DNA of 64,000 nucleotides from Afipia sp. Root123D2 (lineage in GTDB: Bacteria > Pseudomonadota > Alphaproteobacteria > Rhizobiales > Xanthobacteraceae), in assembly GCF_001425835.1 (NCBI RefSeq), contig NZ_LMDP01000003.1, forward strand, positions 380,001-444,000. The letters run 5' to 3'. This document shows positions 17,226 to 25,497 of this stretch, piece after piece; the first letter of the stretch is position 1; every line of letters begins with the position of its first letter. The notes beneath the pieces are model-generated. The model saw only the letters and a list, made by a program, of their open reading frames with translations. It ran no database searches and was not told the origin of the DNA. The position numbers and the translations under genes are program-made.

Positions 17226-17678
17226 ATGACCTCGGCTTCGGAACTCACCGACCACACCGGCTACTGGATGCGAATGGTGTCAAACGCCGTGTCGCAGGAG
17301 TTCGCGCGCAAGGTATCGGGCGAGGAGGTCACCGTCGCGGAGTGGTCCTTCATGCGCGCACTCTACGACTGCGAGCCGACGCCCCCGTCTGTTCTGGCGG
17401 AGAAGATGGGCATGACCAAGGGGGCTATCAGCAAGCTTGCGGAAAGGCTGGTGGCTAAGGGATTGGTTGAGAAAGCGGAAAGCCAGGAGGACAAGCGCGC
17501 TCACAGCCTGTCCCTGACGACCGAGGGCCGGACCAAGATCCCCGTCCTGGCATCACTTGCCGACAAGAATGACGCTGAGTTCTTCGGCGTTTTGACGAAG
17601 GAAGAGCACGAAGCGCTCGACCGTATCCTGAGGGTTCTCGCCGAACGGCGCGAGCTCAACGCAATCCCGGTGGACTGA
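17226..17678 (+). CDS. MarR-family transcriptional regulator
   Basis: 150 residues from the ATG at 17226, preceded by GGGGGATGCGTC. The winged-helix core is visible: PPSVLAEKMGMTKGAISKLAERLVAKGLVEKAES, then the wing QEDKRAHSLSLTTEGR. An in-frame start at 17169 would place the perfect inverted repeat inside the coding region and is rejected. It is followed after 41 bp by a DUF1398 gene and then an EamA gene, which it probably controls together with itself. Confidence 0.9.
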   Translation: MTSASELTDHTGYWMRMVSNAVSQEFARKVSGEEVTVAEWSFMRALYDCEPTPPSVLAEKMGMTKGAISKLAERLVAKGLVEKAESQEDKRAHSLSLTTEGRTKIPVLASLADKNDAEFFGVLTKEEHEALDRILRVLAERRELNAIPVD

Positions 17679-17719
17679 ACCCGCCGGCCAAACTCATATC
17701 GAAAAGAAAGGAAACCGCC

Positions 17720-18121
17720 ATGGACGCGGGACGGATTTCTATTGCCAAAACTTGCCTCCTTGCGGCTCGCGATGGAAGCCTGAGCTTTCCGGAGATTGTC
17801 GGAAAGCTGATCGCCGCCGGCTTCGAGGGCTATCTGGTCGACTATCGCCGCAAGAGCCAGACCAACTATCTGCCTGACGGAGACAGTGTCACGATGGACA
17901 TGCACCCCTCCACCGGCACCGTCGCCGCTGCCCTCGATGCCGCGGAGGTTGAGCGTCTGGTACGTTGGGCGCAGGCCAATCCCGCCGACTACAGCTACGT
18001 CGCCTTCTGCGAAAAGGTCAAAGCCGCCGGCTGCGCGGGATACCTCGTCTCGTTCCCGGGCCGGCGGGTCGTTTATTTCGGCCGTACCGCCGAAACCCAT
18101 GTCGAGCACTTTCCAAAGTGA
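17720..18121 (+). CDS. DUF1398 family protein
   Basis: 133 residues and full length for DUF1398, a small soluble family. The conserved segments are FPEIVGKLIAAGFEGYLVDYRR, LPDGDSVTMDM and AGCAGYLVSFPGRRVVYFGR. A good AAAGGAAACC ribosome site precedes the ATG. No biochemical function is established for the family. It lies between MarR and EamA genes, probably in one transcript. Confidence 0.85.
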   Translation: MDAGRISIAKTCLLAARDGSLSFPEIVGKLIAAGFEGYLVDYRRKSQTNYLPDGDSVTMDMHPSTGTVAAALDAAEVERLVRWAQANPADYSYVAFCEKVKAAGCAGYLVSFPGRRVVYFGRTAETHVEHFPK

Positions 18122-18134
18122 CGGGGTACCAGTC

Positions 18135-18572
18135 ATGACACTTTCCGGATTTTTCATCGGCGGAGCCATTCCCGCCGTCTGCCTCGGGCTGGGCACTGTG
18201 CTCATGCGGGCGAGCCTGGGCGCCGGCGCATCCATTCCCCTCTATCTGGGGGTCGTTGGCAGCGTCGTGGCCCTGCTCGGCTGGTCGGCCTTCATCTGGA
18301 CAGGCGGCGCAGTACTTTCGGCCCGGTCCGTGATGCTCGCCGCCGCGATGGGGACGACCTGGACATTGGCAATTGCTTGCATGGCCTATGGGATGGGCGT
18401 GCTCAAACTGCCGGTTTCCGTCATCGCGCCATTGACCAACAGCAATGCCCTGATCGCCGTCCTTGTCGGCGCCGTGGCCTTTTCTGAATGGCGCAACCTC
18501 AATCTCTCGCTCGTTGCCCTCGGTACTCTTTTGATCTGTGCCGGGGCGACGGTCATCTCCCTCTCACGTTGA
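18135..18572 (+). CDS. Small EamA/DMT-type membrane protein
   Basis: 145 residues and about five hydrophobic helices, equal to a single EamA repeat where typical DMT transporters have two. The ATG at 18135 is 13 bp after the DUF1398 stop. The end reads LSLVALGTLLICAGATVISLS, the family's last helix. Such half-size proteins usually dimerise. An export role for a MarR-controlled toxic compound is plausible but not shown. Confidence 0.8.
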   Translation: MTLSGFFIGGAIPAVCLGLGTVLMRASLGAGASIPLYLGVVGSVVALLGWSAFIWTGGAVLSARSVMLAAAMGTTWTLAIACMAYGMGVLKLPVSVIAPLTNSNALIAVLVGAVAFSEWRNLNLSLVALGTLLICAGATVISLSR

Positions 18573-18759
18573 AGAATCCCCGCAATGTTGGCCGATCTAT
18601 CAAAACGACCATCTGCTTCGTGATATCGCACGATCGCTAAGTTTCTTTGCGCTCGGACTGATCGTCTCTCTTGTTGAGATCGCACGATCGGGGGCTTCAA
18701 TTGATCAACGAGCCCGGCGATGCTCAGGTGCCCAGTTTTATTCTGGAGTGTTGGAGATT

Positions 18760-18836
18760 TGGCGCGCCCGAAAGGATTCGAACCTCTGACCCCCAGATTC
18801 GTAGTCTGGTGCTCTATCCAGCTGAGCTACGGGCGC
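18760..18836 (-). tRNA. tRNA-Arg (anticodon ACG)
   Basis: Read on the minus strand it begins GCGCCCGTAGCTCAGCTGG (acceptor arm and D arm). The anticodon stem CCAGA/TCTGG encloses loop CTACGAA with anticodon ACG, then comes GGTTCGAATCC (T arm) and CGGGCGC closing the acceptor stem. The discriminator G is followed by an encoded CCA (TGG at 18760-18762 on the plus strand). The 3' end faces the MarR cassette. Confidence 0.97.
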
Positions 18837-19011
18837 GCATTTCGCGGACAGGAATGAGCTGAAAGCCCCCTCGCGAAGAGGGCCATAGCTAACGGCTCCG
18901 GATGGGCTTGGCAAGTGTCGGACCGGGCCAAAATTCCGGGGAATTGGACAACCTTCTCTCTGGCATCCGCGTCGACCCGGCGGTCACTTCAGCTTTGATT
19001 TACAAGACGTC

Positions 19012-20523
19012 TTACGCCCTTGCCCGCTCATTGCGGTGGTCGTGCAGTGCCACGGGGCGGTCTGGAATCGCGATCCGGAAGGTGGCGCCGATGGTGCCTT
19101 CCACCAGATTGAGATCGCCGCCATGGGCGCGGACCAGTTCGGCGGCGATGGCGAGCCCAAGGCCGGTGCCGCCGTCGCGGGACGAGCCCTGAAACGCCTC
19201 GAACAGATGCTCGCGGGCCTTCGCCGGCACGCCCGGGCCGGTGTCCGACACCTGGATGATCGCGACAGTGCCCTCCCGGCGTCCGGCGACGCGAATCTGC
19301 TTGGGCGACGCCTCACCGACATCCTGACTTTCCAGCGCCTGCGCGGCGTTACGTACCAGATTGAGCAGCACACGGAACAATTGGTCGGGATCGGCATCCA
19401 CCGTCAGGCCACGCTCGACGGCGTTGATCCAGACGATCGACGCATCGGCGGCGAGGCCGGCGGATTCCCTCACCTCGTTGACGATCGGCTCGATTGCAAT
19501 CATCCGCCGGTCGGGCGGTGCTTCCTGCGCCTTGCCGTAGGACAGCGTCGATTGACAGAAGGCGATGGCACGTTCGAGCGACCGCATCAATTTCGGTGCG
19601 AAACGCTGAACGCGCGGATCCGGCACGCTTGAAAGCTGATCGGACAGCAATTGCGACGACGCCAGCAAATTGCGCAGATCGTGATTGATCTTGGAAACCG
19701 CGAGACCGAGTGCCGCAAGATGACTTTTCTGATGCAGCATCGACACCAGATCGCGCTGCATATCCGCCAGTTCACGCTCGGCGACGCCGATCTCGTCCTT
19801 GCGCTGCGACGGCACCGCGATGCGCGCAACGCTTTCCGGATTGGCGTGAAATGCCACGAGGTTGGCGGTCATTCGCCGCATCGGCCGCACGAACAGATAA
19901 TGCAGCGCGAGATAAACCAGCGCCGCCGTCATGATCGCGATGCCGAGTGACACCAGAAGCAGATTGACCGAGAAGCGAAACATCGATTTGCGCAGCGGAG
20001 CCTCATCGACGACGACCTCGATGAACTGGCCGCCATGCGGCGCCGGGCCGATGATGCGCATCACCTCGTTGCCGTTCTCGAGCATCGTCTCGAACGCACC
20101 GATGATCGCCTGCCACGCCGTCATTTCGCGCATGTCGATGTCATGATCGATGGCCGGCGGCATGTCGGCGATCGCCAGCAGGCGGCGCTGCTGGCCCATC
20201 TTGATGGCGACGGCGCGGGCGCCGATGCTTTCGAGAATCTGCTTGGCCAGCGAATCCGGCACCATGCCGCTCGGCGCGGCGTCGAGCACCAGGGCGGCGG
20301 TATTGGCCGCGGCGAGCCGGTCGTTGAGCCTGTTCACACGGAAATTAGCGATCGAGGGCACGTAGATCAGCACTTCCGCGATCATCACCAGCGGAATTGT
20401 CAGCAGCAGCAGCTTGCCGGACAGGCCGATCCCCCGACCCGGCAGCGGCCGTGGCGGCGTCAAATCCGTCCGTTCGTCACTGGCCGACACGCCAATGGCC
20501 TCCACTTCCCTGATGAACCCCAA
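19012..20523 (-). CDS. Membrane sensor histidine kinase
   Basis: 503 residues. TM1 is at about 34-55, a periplasmic sensor region of about 130 residues follows, and TM2 is at about 185-208 leading into a HAMP segment. The phospho-acceptor box is KINHDLRNLL (H281). The ATPase part shows NLVRNAAQAL (N box), DTGPGV (G1) and GGTGLGLAIA (G2). The H-box lacks the usual HExR/TPL form, resembling a less common HisKA variant. No response regulator gene is adjacent, so it is an orphan kinase here. It is divergent from rpmH. Confidence 0.9.
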   Translation of the reverse strand: MGFIREVEAIGVSASDERTDLTPPRPLPGRGIGLSGKLLLLTIPLVMIAEVLIYVPSIANFRVNRLNDRLAAANTAALVLDAAPSGMVPDSLAKQILESIGARAVAIKMGQQRRLLAIADMPPAIDHDIDMREMTAWQAIIGAFETMLENGNEVMRIIGPAPHGGQFIEVVVDEAPLRKSMFRFSVNLLLVSLGIAIMTAALVYLALHYLFVRPMRRMTANLVAFHANPESVARIAVPSQRKDEIGVAERELADMQRDLVSMLHQKSHLAALGLAVSKINHDLRNLLASSQLLSDQLSSVPDPRVQRFAPKLMRSLERAIAFCQSTLSYGKAQEAPPDRRMIAIEPIVNEVRESAGLAADASIVWINAVERGLTVDADPDQLFRVLLNLVRNAAQALESQDVGEASPKQIRVAGRREGTVAIIQVSDTGPGVPAKAREHLFEAFQGSSRDGGTGLGLAIAAELVRAHGGDLNLVEGTIGATFRIAIPDRPVALHDHRNERARA

Positions 20524-20642
20524 GAGCCGGTACGATGCGCCTCGATGGAGGTATCGTCAAACCCCTGAAAAGCCGCCACAATTACGGACCCGCCCGTGGC
20601 ATTTGGCCGTTTTGCCGCAGAAACTTCTCTTATATCCCAAGA

Positions 20643-20671
20643 TTGACGAAAACAGGTCGCTCCCGTATAAG
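20643..20671 (+). promoter_or_regulatory. Sigma-70-type promoter for rpmH-rnpA-yidC
   Basis: TTGACG (20643-20648), a 17-bp spacer, then TATAAG (20666-20671). It is about 140 bp upstream of the rpmH start and directed towards it. Close match to the housekeeping consensus. Confidence 0.7.
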
Positions 20672-20690
20672 CCCGCCAACTGTCCGCGAT

Positions 20691-20720
20691 GGCCCGGCTC
20701 GACCGGGCCGGTTCATTTTT
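20691..20720 (+). terminator. Terminator-like hairpin in the rpmH leader (possible attenuator)
   Basis: GGCCCGG (20691-20697), loop CTCGA, CCGGGCC (20703-20709), then GGTTCATTTTT. It lies between the predicted promoter and the rpmH start codon with no gene ending nearby. An intrinsic-terminator shape in the 5' leader suggests partial early termination, but this is inferred from sequence alone. Confidence 0.5.
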
Positions 20721-20810
20721 GGGCTCCGTTCCGCCCTTGCCTGAACTACCATCTCCGGACTTGCATCATTAACGAACGCGGCACATTGCCCGGTCAGCGG
20801 AGTACCACCC

Positions 20811-20945
20811 GTGAAGCGGACCTATCAACCCAGCAAACTGGTGCGTAAGCGCCGCCACGGCTTTCGCGCACGCCTTGCCACCACCGGCGGCCGCAAGGTC
20901 CTCGCCGCGCGCCGCGCACGTGGCCGCAAGCGTCTGAGCGCCTGA
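20811..20945 (+). CDS. rpmH: 50S ribosomal protein L34
   Basis: 44 residues starting with [23 protein letters not shown] and ending GRKRLSA, the normal full length and sequence of bacterial L34, a basic large-subunit protein. It is followed by rnpA and yidC, the conserved order found near the replication origin in many bacteria. A CGGAG site sits 7 bp before the GTG. Confidence 0.97.
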   Translation: MKRTYQPSKLVRKRRHGFRARLATTGGRKVLAARRARGRKRLSA

Positions 20946-20986
20946 ACGGCCTCTCAAGAGACACCTTCCATGCGCCGGTTGATATC

Positions 20987-21376
20987 ATGGACCGGTTGAG
21001 ACGACGCGCGGATTTTGTTGCCGCCGCCAGCGGTTCCCGCGTGGCCGGTCCAGCCTTTGTCGTACAGACCCGGCACCGGGACGATACCGGACCGGTCCGG
21101 GTCGGTTTTACCGTGACCAGGAAAGTCGGCACCGCCACCGAACGCAATCGTGTGCGCCGCAGGCTTCGCGAATTGGTGAAGCGCCTGGACGTCATATCCA
21201 TGCGACCCCACCATGATTATGTGATAGTTGGCCGTCGGACCGCGCTGAAGCGCGACTTCGACACCATGCTCGACGATCTCCATACGGCGCTGCGGCGCCT
21301 CGAGCGGCAGGGCGGAAACCGGCCTGCCAACCGACAGACTTCCCCGAAACCAGCCGAGCGGAATGACGAGACCTGA
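20987..21376 (+). CDS. rnpA: Ribonuclease P protein component
   Basis: 129 residues. The RNR signature GTATERNRVRRRLRELVK marks the RNase P protein, which binds the catalytic RNA and helps mature tRNA 5' ends. The first part LRRRADFVAAASG and VGFTVTRKVG are also family-typical. The C-terminal tail after about residue 105 is hydrophilic and variable. It lies 41 bp after rpmH and 3 bp before yidC, in one operon. Confidence 0.95.
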   Translation: MDRLRRRADFVAAASGSRVAGPAFVVQTRHRDDTGPVRVGFTVTRKVGTATERNRVRRRLRELVKRLDVISMRPHHDYVIVGRRTALKRDFDTMLDDLHTALRRLERQGGNRPANRQTSPKPAERNDET

Positions 21377-21379
21377 TCG

Positions 21380-23209
21380 ATGATCGACAATCGCAACACC
21401 ATCCTCGCCGTCATTCTGTCCGGCATCGTGCTGATCGGTTGGCAGTATTTCTACAACATTCCGCAGATGGAAAAGCAGCGCGCCGCCCAGCAGGTGCAGC
21501 AGGCTCAACAGAAGGCGGCCAAAACCGACGCCCCGGCGACCTCGACCTCAACGCCGCCGGCTGCGGGCACCGCGCCCGGCCAGCAGACACCGGCGCAACA
21601 GGCCAACGTTGAACCGGTTCGGGATCGTGCTGCCGTGATCGCGGATTCCGCTCGCATCAAGATCGACACCCCGAGCGTGATCGGAAGCATCGCGCTGAAG
21701 GGCGCCCGCATTGATGATGTCGCACTGGTGAAGTATCGCGAGACCGTCGATCCGAAATCGCCGGCAATCGTGATGTTCTCGCCATCGGGATCACGCGAGC
21801 CTTATTATGCCGAGTTCGGCTTCGTTCCTGCCGCCGGATCGACCCTCAAGATGCCGGACCAGACCACGGTGTGGAAACAGGAGGGATCGAATTCCCTCAC
21901 CGCCTCGACGCCTGTGACGCTGACCTGGAACAACGGCGAAGGCCTGACCTTCAAGCGTACGATTTCGATCGACGACAAGTACCTGTTCACGATCAAGGAC
22001 GACGTCTCGAACGTCGGAAACGCCGCCGCTACCCTTTATCCGTTCGGCTTGATCTCGCGCCACGGCACTCCGCAGGTCTCGGGCTATTACATCCTTCACG
22101 AGGGCCTCGTCGGCGTGCTCGGCGACAAGGGCCTGCAGGAATACTCCTACAAGAAGATGGACGAGGACAAATCCGTCACCTTCAAGGTGACCAACGGTTG
22201 GCTGGGCATCACCGACAAGTACTGGGCGGCCGCGCTGCTGCCTGATCCATCGGCGCCTATTCAGGCGCGCTATTCGTCGAACCTCGTCAACAAGGTCAAC
22301 ACCTATCAGACCGACTACCTGCTCGATCCGCTGACAGTGTCGATCGGCGGCACCGCGTCCACCAGCGTCCATCTGTTCGCCGGCGCCAAGGAAAATGCGG
22401 TCATTACCGGCTACGACAAGCAGCTCAAACTCAACCGCTTCGAACTGCTGATCGACTGGGGCTGGTTCTACTTCATCACCAAGCCGATGTTCTGGCTGAT
22501 CGATCACCTCTATCACCTGGTCGGCAATTTCGGCGTCGCGATCCTTCTCGTCACGGTGCTGGTGAAGGCGGTGTTCTTCCCGCTCGCCAACAAGTCCTAC
22601 GCCTCGATGGCCAAGATGAAGGCCGTGCAGCCGCAGCTTGCCGCGCTCAAGGAGAAATATCCTGATGACCGCGTGAAGCAGCAGCAGGAGATGATGGAGA
22701 TCTATAAGAAGGAGAAGATCAATCCGATTGCGGGCTGTCTGCCGATCGCAATCCAGATTCCGGTGTTCTTCTCCCTCTACAAGGTGCTGTTCGTCACCAT
22801 CGAAATGCGGCACGCGCCGTTCTTCGGATGGATTCACGACCTTTCGGCGCCGGATCCGACCAACCTCTTCAACCTGTTCGGCCTCTTGACGTTCGATCCG
22901 ACGCATGTGCCGATCATCGGACACTATCTCGTACTTGGCCTGTGGCCGATCATCATGGGCATCACGATGTGGTTCCAGATGAAGCTGAATCCGACGCCGC
23001 CGGATCCGACCCAGAAGATGATCTTCGACTGGATGCCGCTGATCTTTACTTTCATGCTGGCGTCGTTCCCGGCCGGTCTCGTGATCTACTGGGCCTGGAA
23101 CAACCTGCTGTCGGTAATCCAGCAGGGCGCGATCATGCAGAGGAACGGTGTCAAGATCGAACTGTTCGACAATCTCAAATCGACGTTCGCCGGCAAGAAA
23201 GCAAGTTAG
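21380..23209 (+). CDS. yidC: Membrane protein insertase YidC
   Basis: 609 residues, Oxa1/YidC superfamily, acting in the inner membrane to insert and fold membrane proteins alone or with SecYEG. It has an N-terminal helix (ILAVILSGIVLIGWQYFY), an Ala/Gln/Pro-rich linker, a large periplasmic beta domain (to about residue 350), and the conserved five-helix core. The core includes the cytoplasmic coiled segment SYASMAKMKAVQPQLAALKE and GCLPIAIQIPVFFSLYKVL. Third gene of the rpmH operon and followed by a strong terminator hairpin. Confidence 0.97.
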   Translation: MIDNRNTILAVILSGIVLIGWQYFYNIPQMEKQRAAQQVQQAQQKAAKTDAPATSTSTPPAAGTAPGQQTPAQQANVEPVRDRAAVIADSARIKIDTPSVIGSIALKGARIDDVALVKYRETVDPKSPAIVMFSPSGSREPYYAEFGFVPAAGSTLKMPDQTTVWKQEGSNSLTASTPVTLTWNNGEGLTFKRTISIDDKYLFTIKDDVSNVGNAAATLYPFGLISRHGTPQVSGYYILHEGLVGVLGDKGLQEYSYKKMDEDKSVTFKVTNGWLGITDKYWAAALLPDPSAPIQARYSSNLVNKVNTYQTDYLLDPLTVSIGGTASTSVHLFAGAKENAVITGYDKQLKLNRFELLIDWGWFYFITKPMFWLIDHLYHLVGNFGVAILLVTVLVKAVFFPLANKSYASMAKMKAVQPQLAALKEKYPDDRVKQQQEMMEIYKKEKINPIAGCLPIAIQIPVFFSLYKVLFVTIEMRHAPFFGWIHDLSAPDPTNLFNLFGLLTFDPTHVPIIGHYLVLGLWPIIMGITMWFQMKLNPTPPDPTQKMIFDWMPLIFTFMLASFPAGLVIYWAWNNLLSVIQQGAIMQRNGVKIELFDNLKSTFAGKKAS

Positions 23210-23240
23210 CGGGCGCGCCGATCCTCGGCTTTCTCCATCG

Positions 23241-23275
23241 ACATGCCCGGCCTTGTGCCGGGCATGTTCATTTTT
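23241..23275 (+). terminator. Intrinsic terminator after yidC
   Basis: Perfect 11-bp arms ACATGCCCGGC (23241-23251) and GCCGGGCATGT (23257-23267) enclose a CTTGT loop. TCATTTTT follows the stem. The arm and loop sequence resembles the first hairpin of the dispersed two-hairpin repeats found elsewhere in the window. Confidence 0.75.
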
Positions 23276-23355
23276 GTAACATCGACAAATGGCCGAAAGG
23301 CTGAACCCGGTCCTTGCTCCGCAACGACCTCTTTGACATCGAAAGCGAACTTCGC

Positions 23356-24027
23356 ATGACCGCCGACACCGATGCGGAGTTGATCGAGACCGGAAGAAAA
23401 CTGTTCGCCGGTGACTGGCAGTTCTTCTGGGCGGCGCCGTCGATCGAGGCCCTGCCGCCGATGGCCGGCGTCGAAGTCGCCTTCGCTGGGCGCTCCAATG
23501 TCGGCAAGTCCAGCCTCATCAACGCGCTGACCAATCGCAACGCGCTGGCCCGCACATCGCACACACCGGGCCGCACCCAGGAATTGATTTTCTTTGAAGG
23601 GCCGAAATCGTCGGTTGAGGGCAAGGACACCAGCCTGCGGCTGGTCGACATGCCGGGCTATGGCTACGCCGCCGCGCCCAAGACCAAGGTCGCCTCGTGG
23701 ACCGCGCTGATCCACAAATTCCTCCAGGGGCGTGCCAATCTCGCACGGGTCTACGTGCTGATCGACTCGCGTCACGGCATCAAGGACGTGGACACTGACG
23801 TATTGAAGACACTCGACAGGTCCGCAGTAAGCTACCAAGTCGTGCTCACCAAGGCCGATCAGGTCAAGAAAACAGAGCTGGATGCGACTCTCGCCGCCGT
23901 AACGGATGCGCTGCGCAAGCACCCTGCGGCCTTCCCCGAACTGCTCGTGACGTCGTCACGCACCGGCGGCGGCATGGCCGAACTGCGCGCGGCCATGGTG
24001 AAATTGTTGCAGGAGCGCACCTCGTGA
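23356..24027 (+). CDS. engB: Ribosome biogenesis GTPase EngB/YsxC
   Basis: 223 residues from the ATG at 23356 (a TTG at 23314 is in frame). The GTPase motifs are G1 GRSNVGKSS, the switch region around GRTQELIFF, G3 DMPGYGYA, G4 TKAD and G5 TSS. EngB acts in late assembly of the large ribosomal subunit. The stop overlaps the next gene's GTG by 4 bp. The order yidC-engB-argB is conserved in this group of Rhizobiales. Confidence 0.95.
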   Translation: MTADTDAELIETGRKLFAGDWQFFWAAPSIEALPPMAGVEVAFAGRSNVGKSSLINALTNRNALARTSHTPGRTQELIFFEGPKSSVEGKDTSLRLVDMPGYGYAAAPKTKVASWTALIHKFLQGRANLARVYVLIDSRHGIKDVDTDVLKTLDRSAVSYQVVLTKADQVKKTELDATLAAVTDALRKHPAAFPELLVTSSRTGGGMAELRAAMVKLLQERTS

Positions 24028-24392
24028 CGGCATCGCGAATGGCTGTGGTGTTCGCCGGCCTGATGGGTACGGCCGGTGTCGCACTGGCGGCCCCCTCGGC
24101 CCACCAGCCGGACGCAACGCGGCTGGCGTCAGCCTCATCGATGCTGCTGTTCCACGCCAGCGCCGTGATCGCGGCCGCACTCCTGACGGCCCACGGTTTC
24201 GCCCAGGGCGGATTCGGCCTTGCCGCCACCTGGGGCTTCGTCGCAGGCGCAGGCCTGTTCGCGGGCGATCTCGTCCTGCGGCAATACGCCGGACACAGCC
24301 TGTTTCCGATGGCCGCCCCCACCGGCGGCACATTACTGATTCTGAGTTGGCTCGCTCTCGCGCTGGCCGCGGCGTGGCCGCGAAAAACATGA
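24024..24392 (+). CDS. DUF423 family small membrane protein
   Basis: 122 residues and four hydrophobic segments. The family pattern is seen in FHASAVIAAALL, then AAGLFAGDLVLRQYAGHSLFPMAAPTGG. It starts with a GTG overlapping the engB stop. DUF423 proteins (YgdD-like) are inner-membrane proteins with no established role. Translationally coupled to engB. Confidence 0.88.
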   Translation: MTASRMAVVFAGLMGTAGVALAAPSAHQPDATRLASASSMLLFHASAVIAAALLTAHGFAQGGFGLAATWGFVAGAGLFAGDLVLRQYAGHSLFPMAAPTGGTLLILSWLALALAAAWPRKT

Positions 24393-24485
24393 CAAACTGA
24401 ACGACCGCAGGCCCCGGTTTCGGTGCTTTGCGCGGGCACGGCAATCGGCTAGAACGCGGCGACCCGTGATGAACGAGACCGCTTC

Positions 24486-25382
24486 ATGATCGACCTGCCC
24501 AATATCAGCCCGCAAGATCAGGCCCGCATCCTGTCCGAAGCGCTGCCGCACATGCAGCAGTACGACGAGGAAACGATCGTCATCAAGTACGGCGGCCACG
24601 CCATGGGCGAGGAAGCGCTGGCCCGGCAGTTCGCACGCGACATCGTGCTGCTAGAACAGACCGCGATCAATCCGGTGGTCGTGCACGGCGGCGGCCCGCA
24701 GATCGCTGCGATGCTGGCCCGGCTCGGCATCAAGTCCGAATTCGCGGCGGGGCTCCGCATCACCGACGCCGCCACCATCGAGATCGTCGAAATGGTGCTG
24801 GCAGGTTCGATCAACAAGCAGATCGTCAGCCACATCAACGAGGCCGGCGGCAAGGCCGTGGGTCTCTCCGGCAAGGACGGCAACATGGTCACCGCCACGA
24901 AGGCGACGCGCACCATGGTCGATCCGGATTCCAATATCGAGAAGATCATCGATCTCGGTTTCGTCGGCGAACCGGACAAGGTCGACCTGACCCTGCTCAA
25001 CCAGCTCATCGGCTACGAATTGATTCCGGTGCTCGCTCCGGTCGCGGCGTCCAAGGACGGCCATACCTTCAACGTCAACGCGGACACTTTTGCCGGCGCC
25101 GTTGCCGGCGCGCTCAAGGCCAAGCGGCTGCTGTTGCTGACCGACGTGCCGGGGGTGCTCGACAAATCGAAAAAGCTCATTCCCGAACTGTCGGTGAAGG
25201 ATGCGCGCAAGCTGATCGCCGACGGTACGATTTCCGGCGGCATGATCCCCAAGGTCGAGACCTGCATCTATTCGCTGGAAGCCGGTGTCGAGGGCGTCGT
25301 CATCATCGACGGCAAGACGCCGCACGCGGTGCTGCTGGAACTGTTCACCAACCAGGGCACCGGCACGCTGATCCACAAGTAA
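24486..25382 (+). CDS. argB: Acetylglutamate kinase
   Basis: 298 residues, amino-acid kinase family. It phosphorylates N-acetylglutamate in arginine synthesis (cytoplasm). The ATP/acetylglutamate site motifs IKYGGHAMG and VVHGGGPQI are near the N-terminus, and the C-terminal [10 protein letters not shown] and [22 protein letters not shown] are characteristic. The N-terminal extension ([20 protein letters not shown]) matches arginine-inhibitable hexameric enzymes, so feedback control is likely. Confidence 0.96.
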   Translation: MIDLPNISPQDQARILSEALPHMQQYDEETIVIKYGGHAMGEEALARQFARDIVLLEQTAINPVVVHGGGPQIAAMLARLGIKSEFAAGLRITDAATIEIVEMVLAGSINKQIVSHINEAGGKAVGLSGKDGNMVTATKATRTMVDPDSNIEKIIDLGFVGEPDKVDLTLLNQLIGYELIPVLAPVAASKDGHTFNVNADTFAGAVAGALKAKRLLLLTDVPGVLDKSKKLIPELSVKDARKLIADGTISGGMIPKVETCIYSLEAGVEGVVIIDGKTPHAVLLELFTNQGTGTLIHK

Positions 25383-25410
25383 TGCGGCGGGATGCGACGA
25401 TTTCCCTCCG

Positions 25411-25497
25411 TCATGCCCGTGCTTGTCACGGGCATTCCCGCCTGATCTCACGACTTGTGACAGACGTGGATGGCCGGGACGGAGCCCGGCCATGATG
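25411..25497. repeat. Two-hairpin dispersed repeat
   Basis: The first stem is ATGCCCGTG / CACGGGCAT (25413-25421, 25427-25435) with loop CTTGT. The second stem is ATGGCCGGG / CCCGGCCAT (25470-25478, 25485-25493) with a 6-nt loop. The 3' stem arm runs into the ATG of the DUF1036 gene. Same architecture as the units at 28175 and 31697. Confidence 0.8.

Noticed and set aside
21791-22924. Minus-strand open frame opposite yidC
   Set aside because: Shadow of yidC with no family features and an Arg/Glu/His-biased composition.
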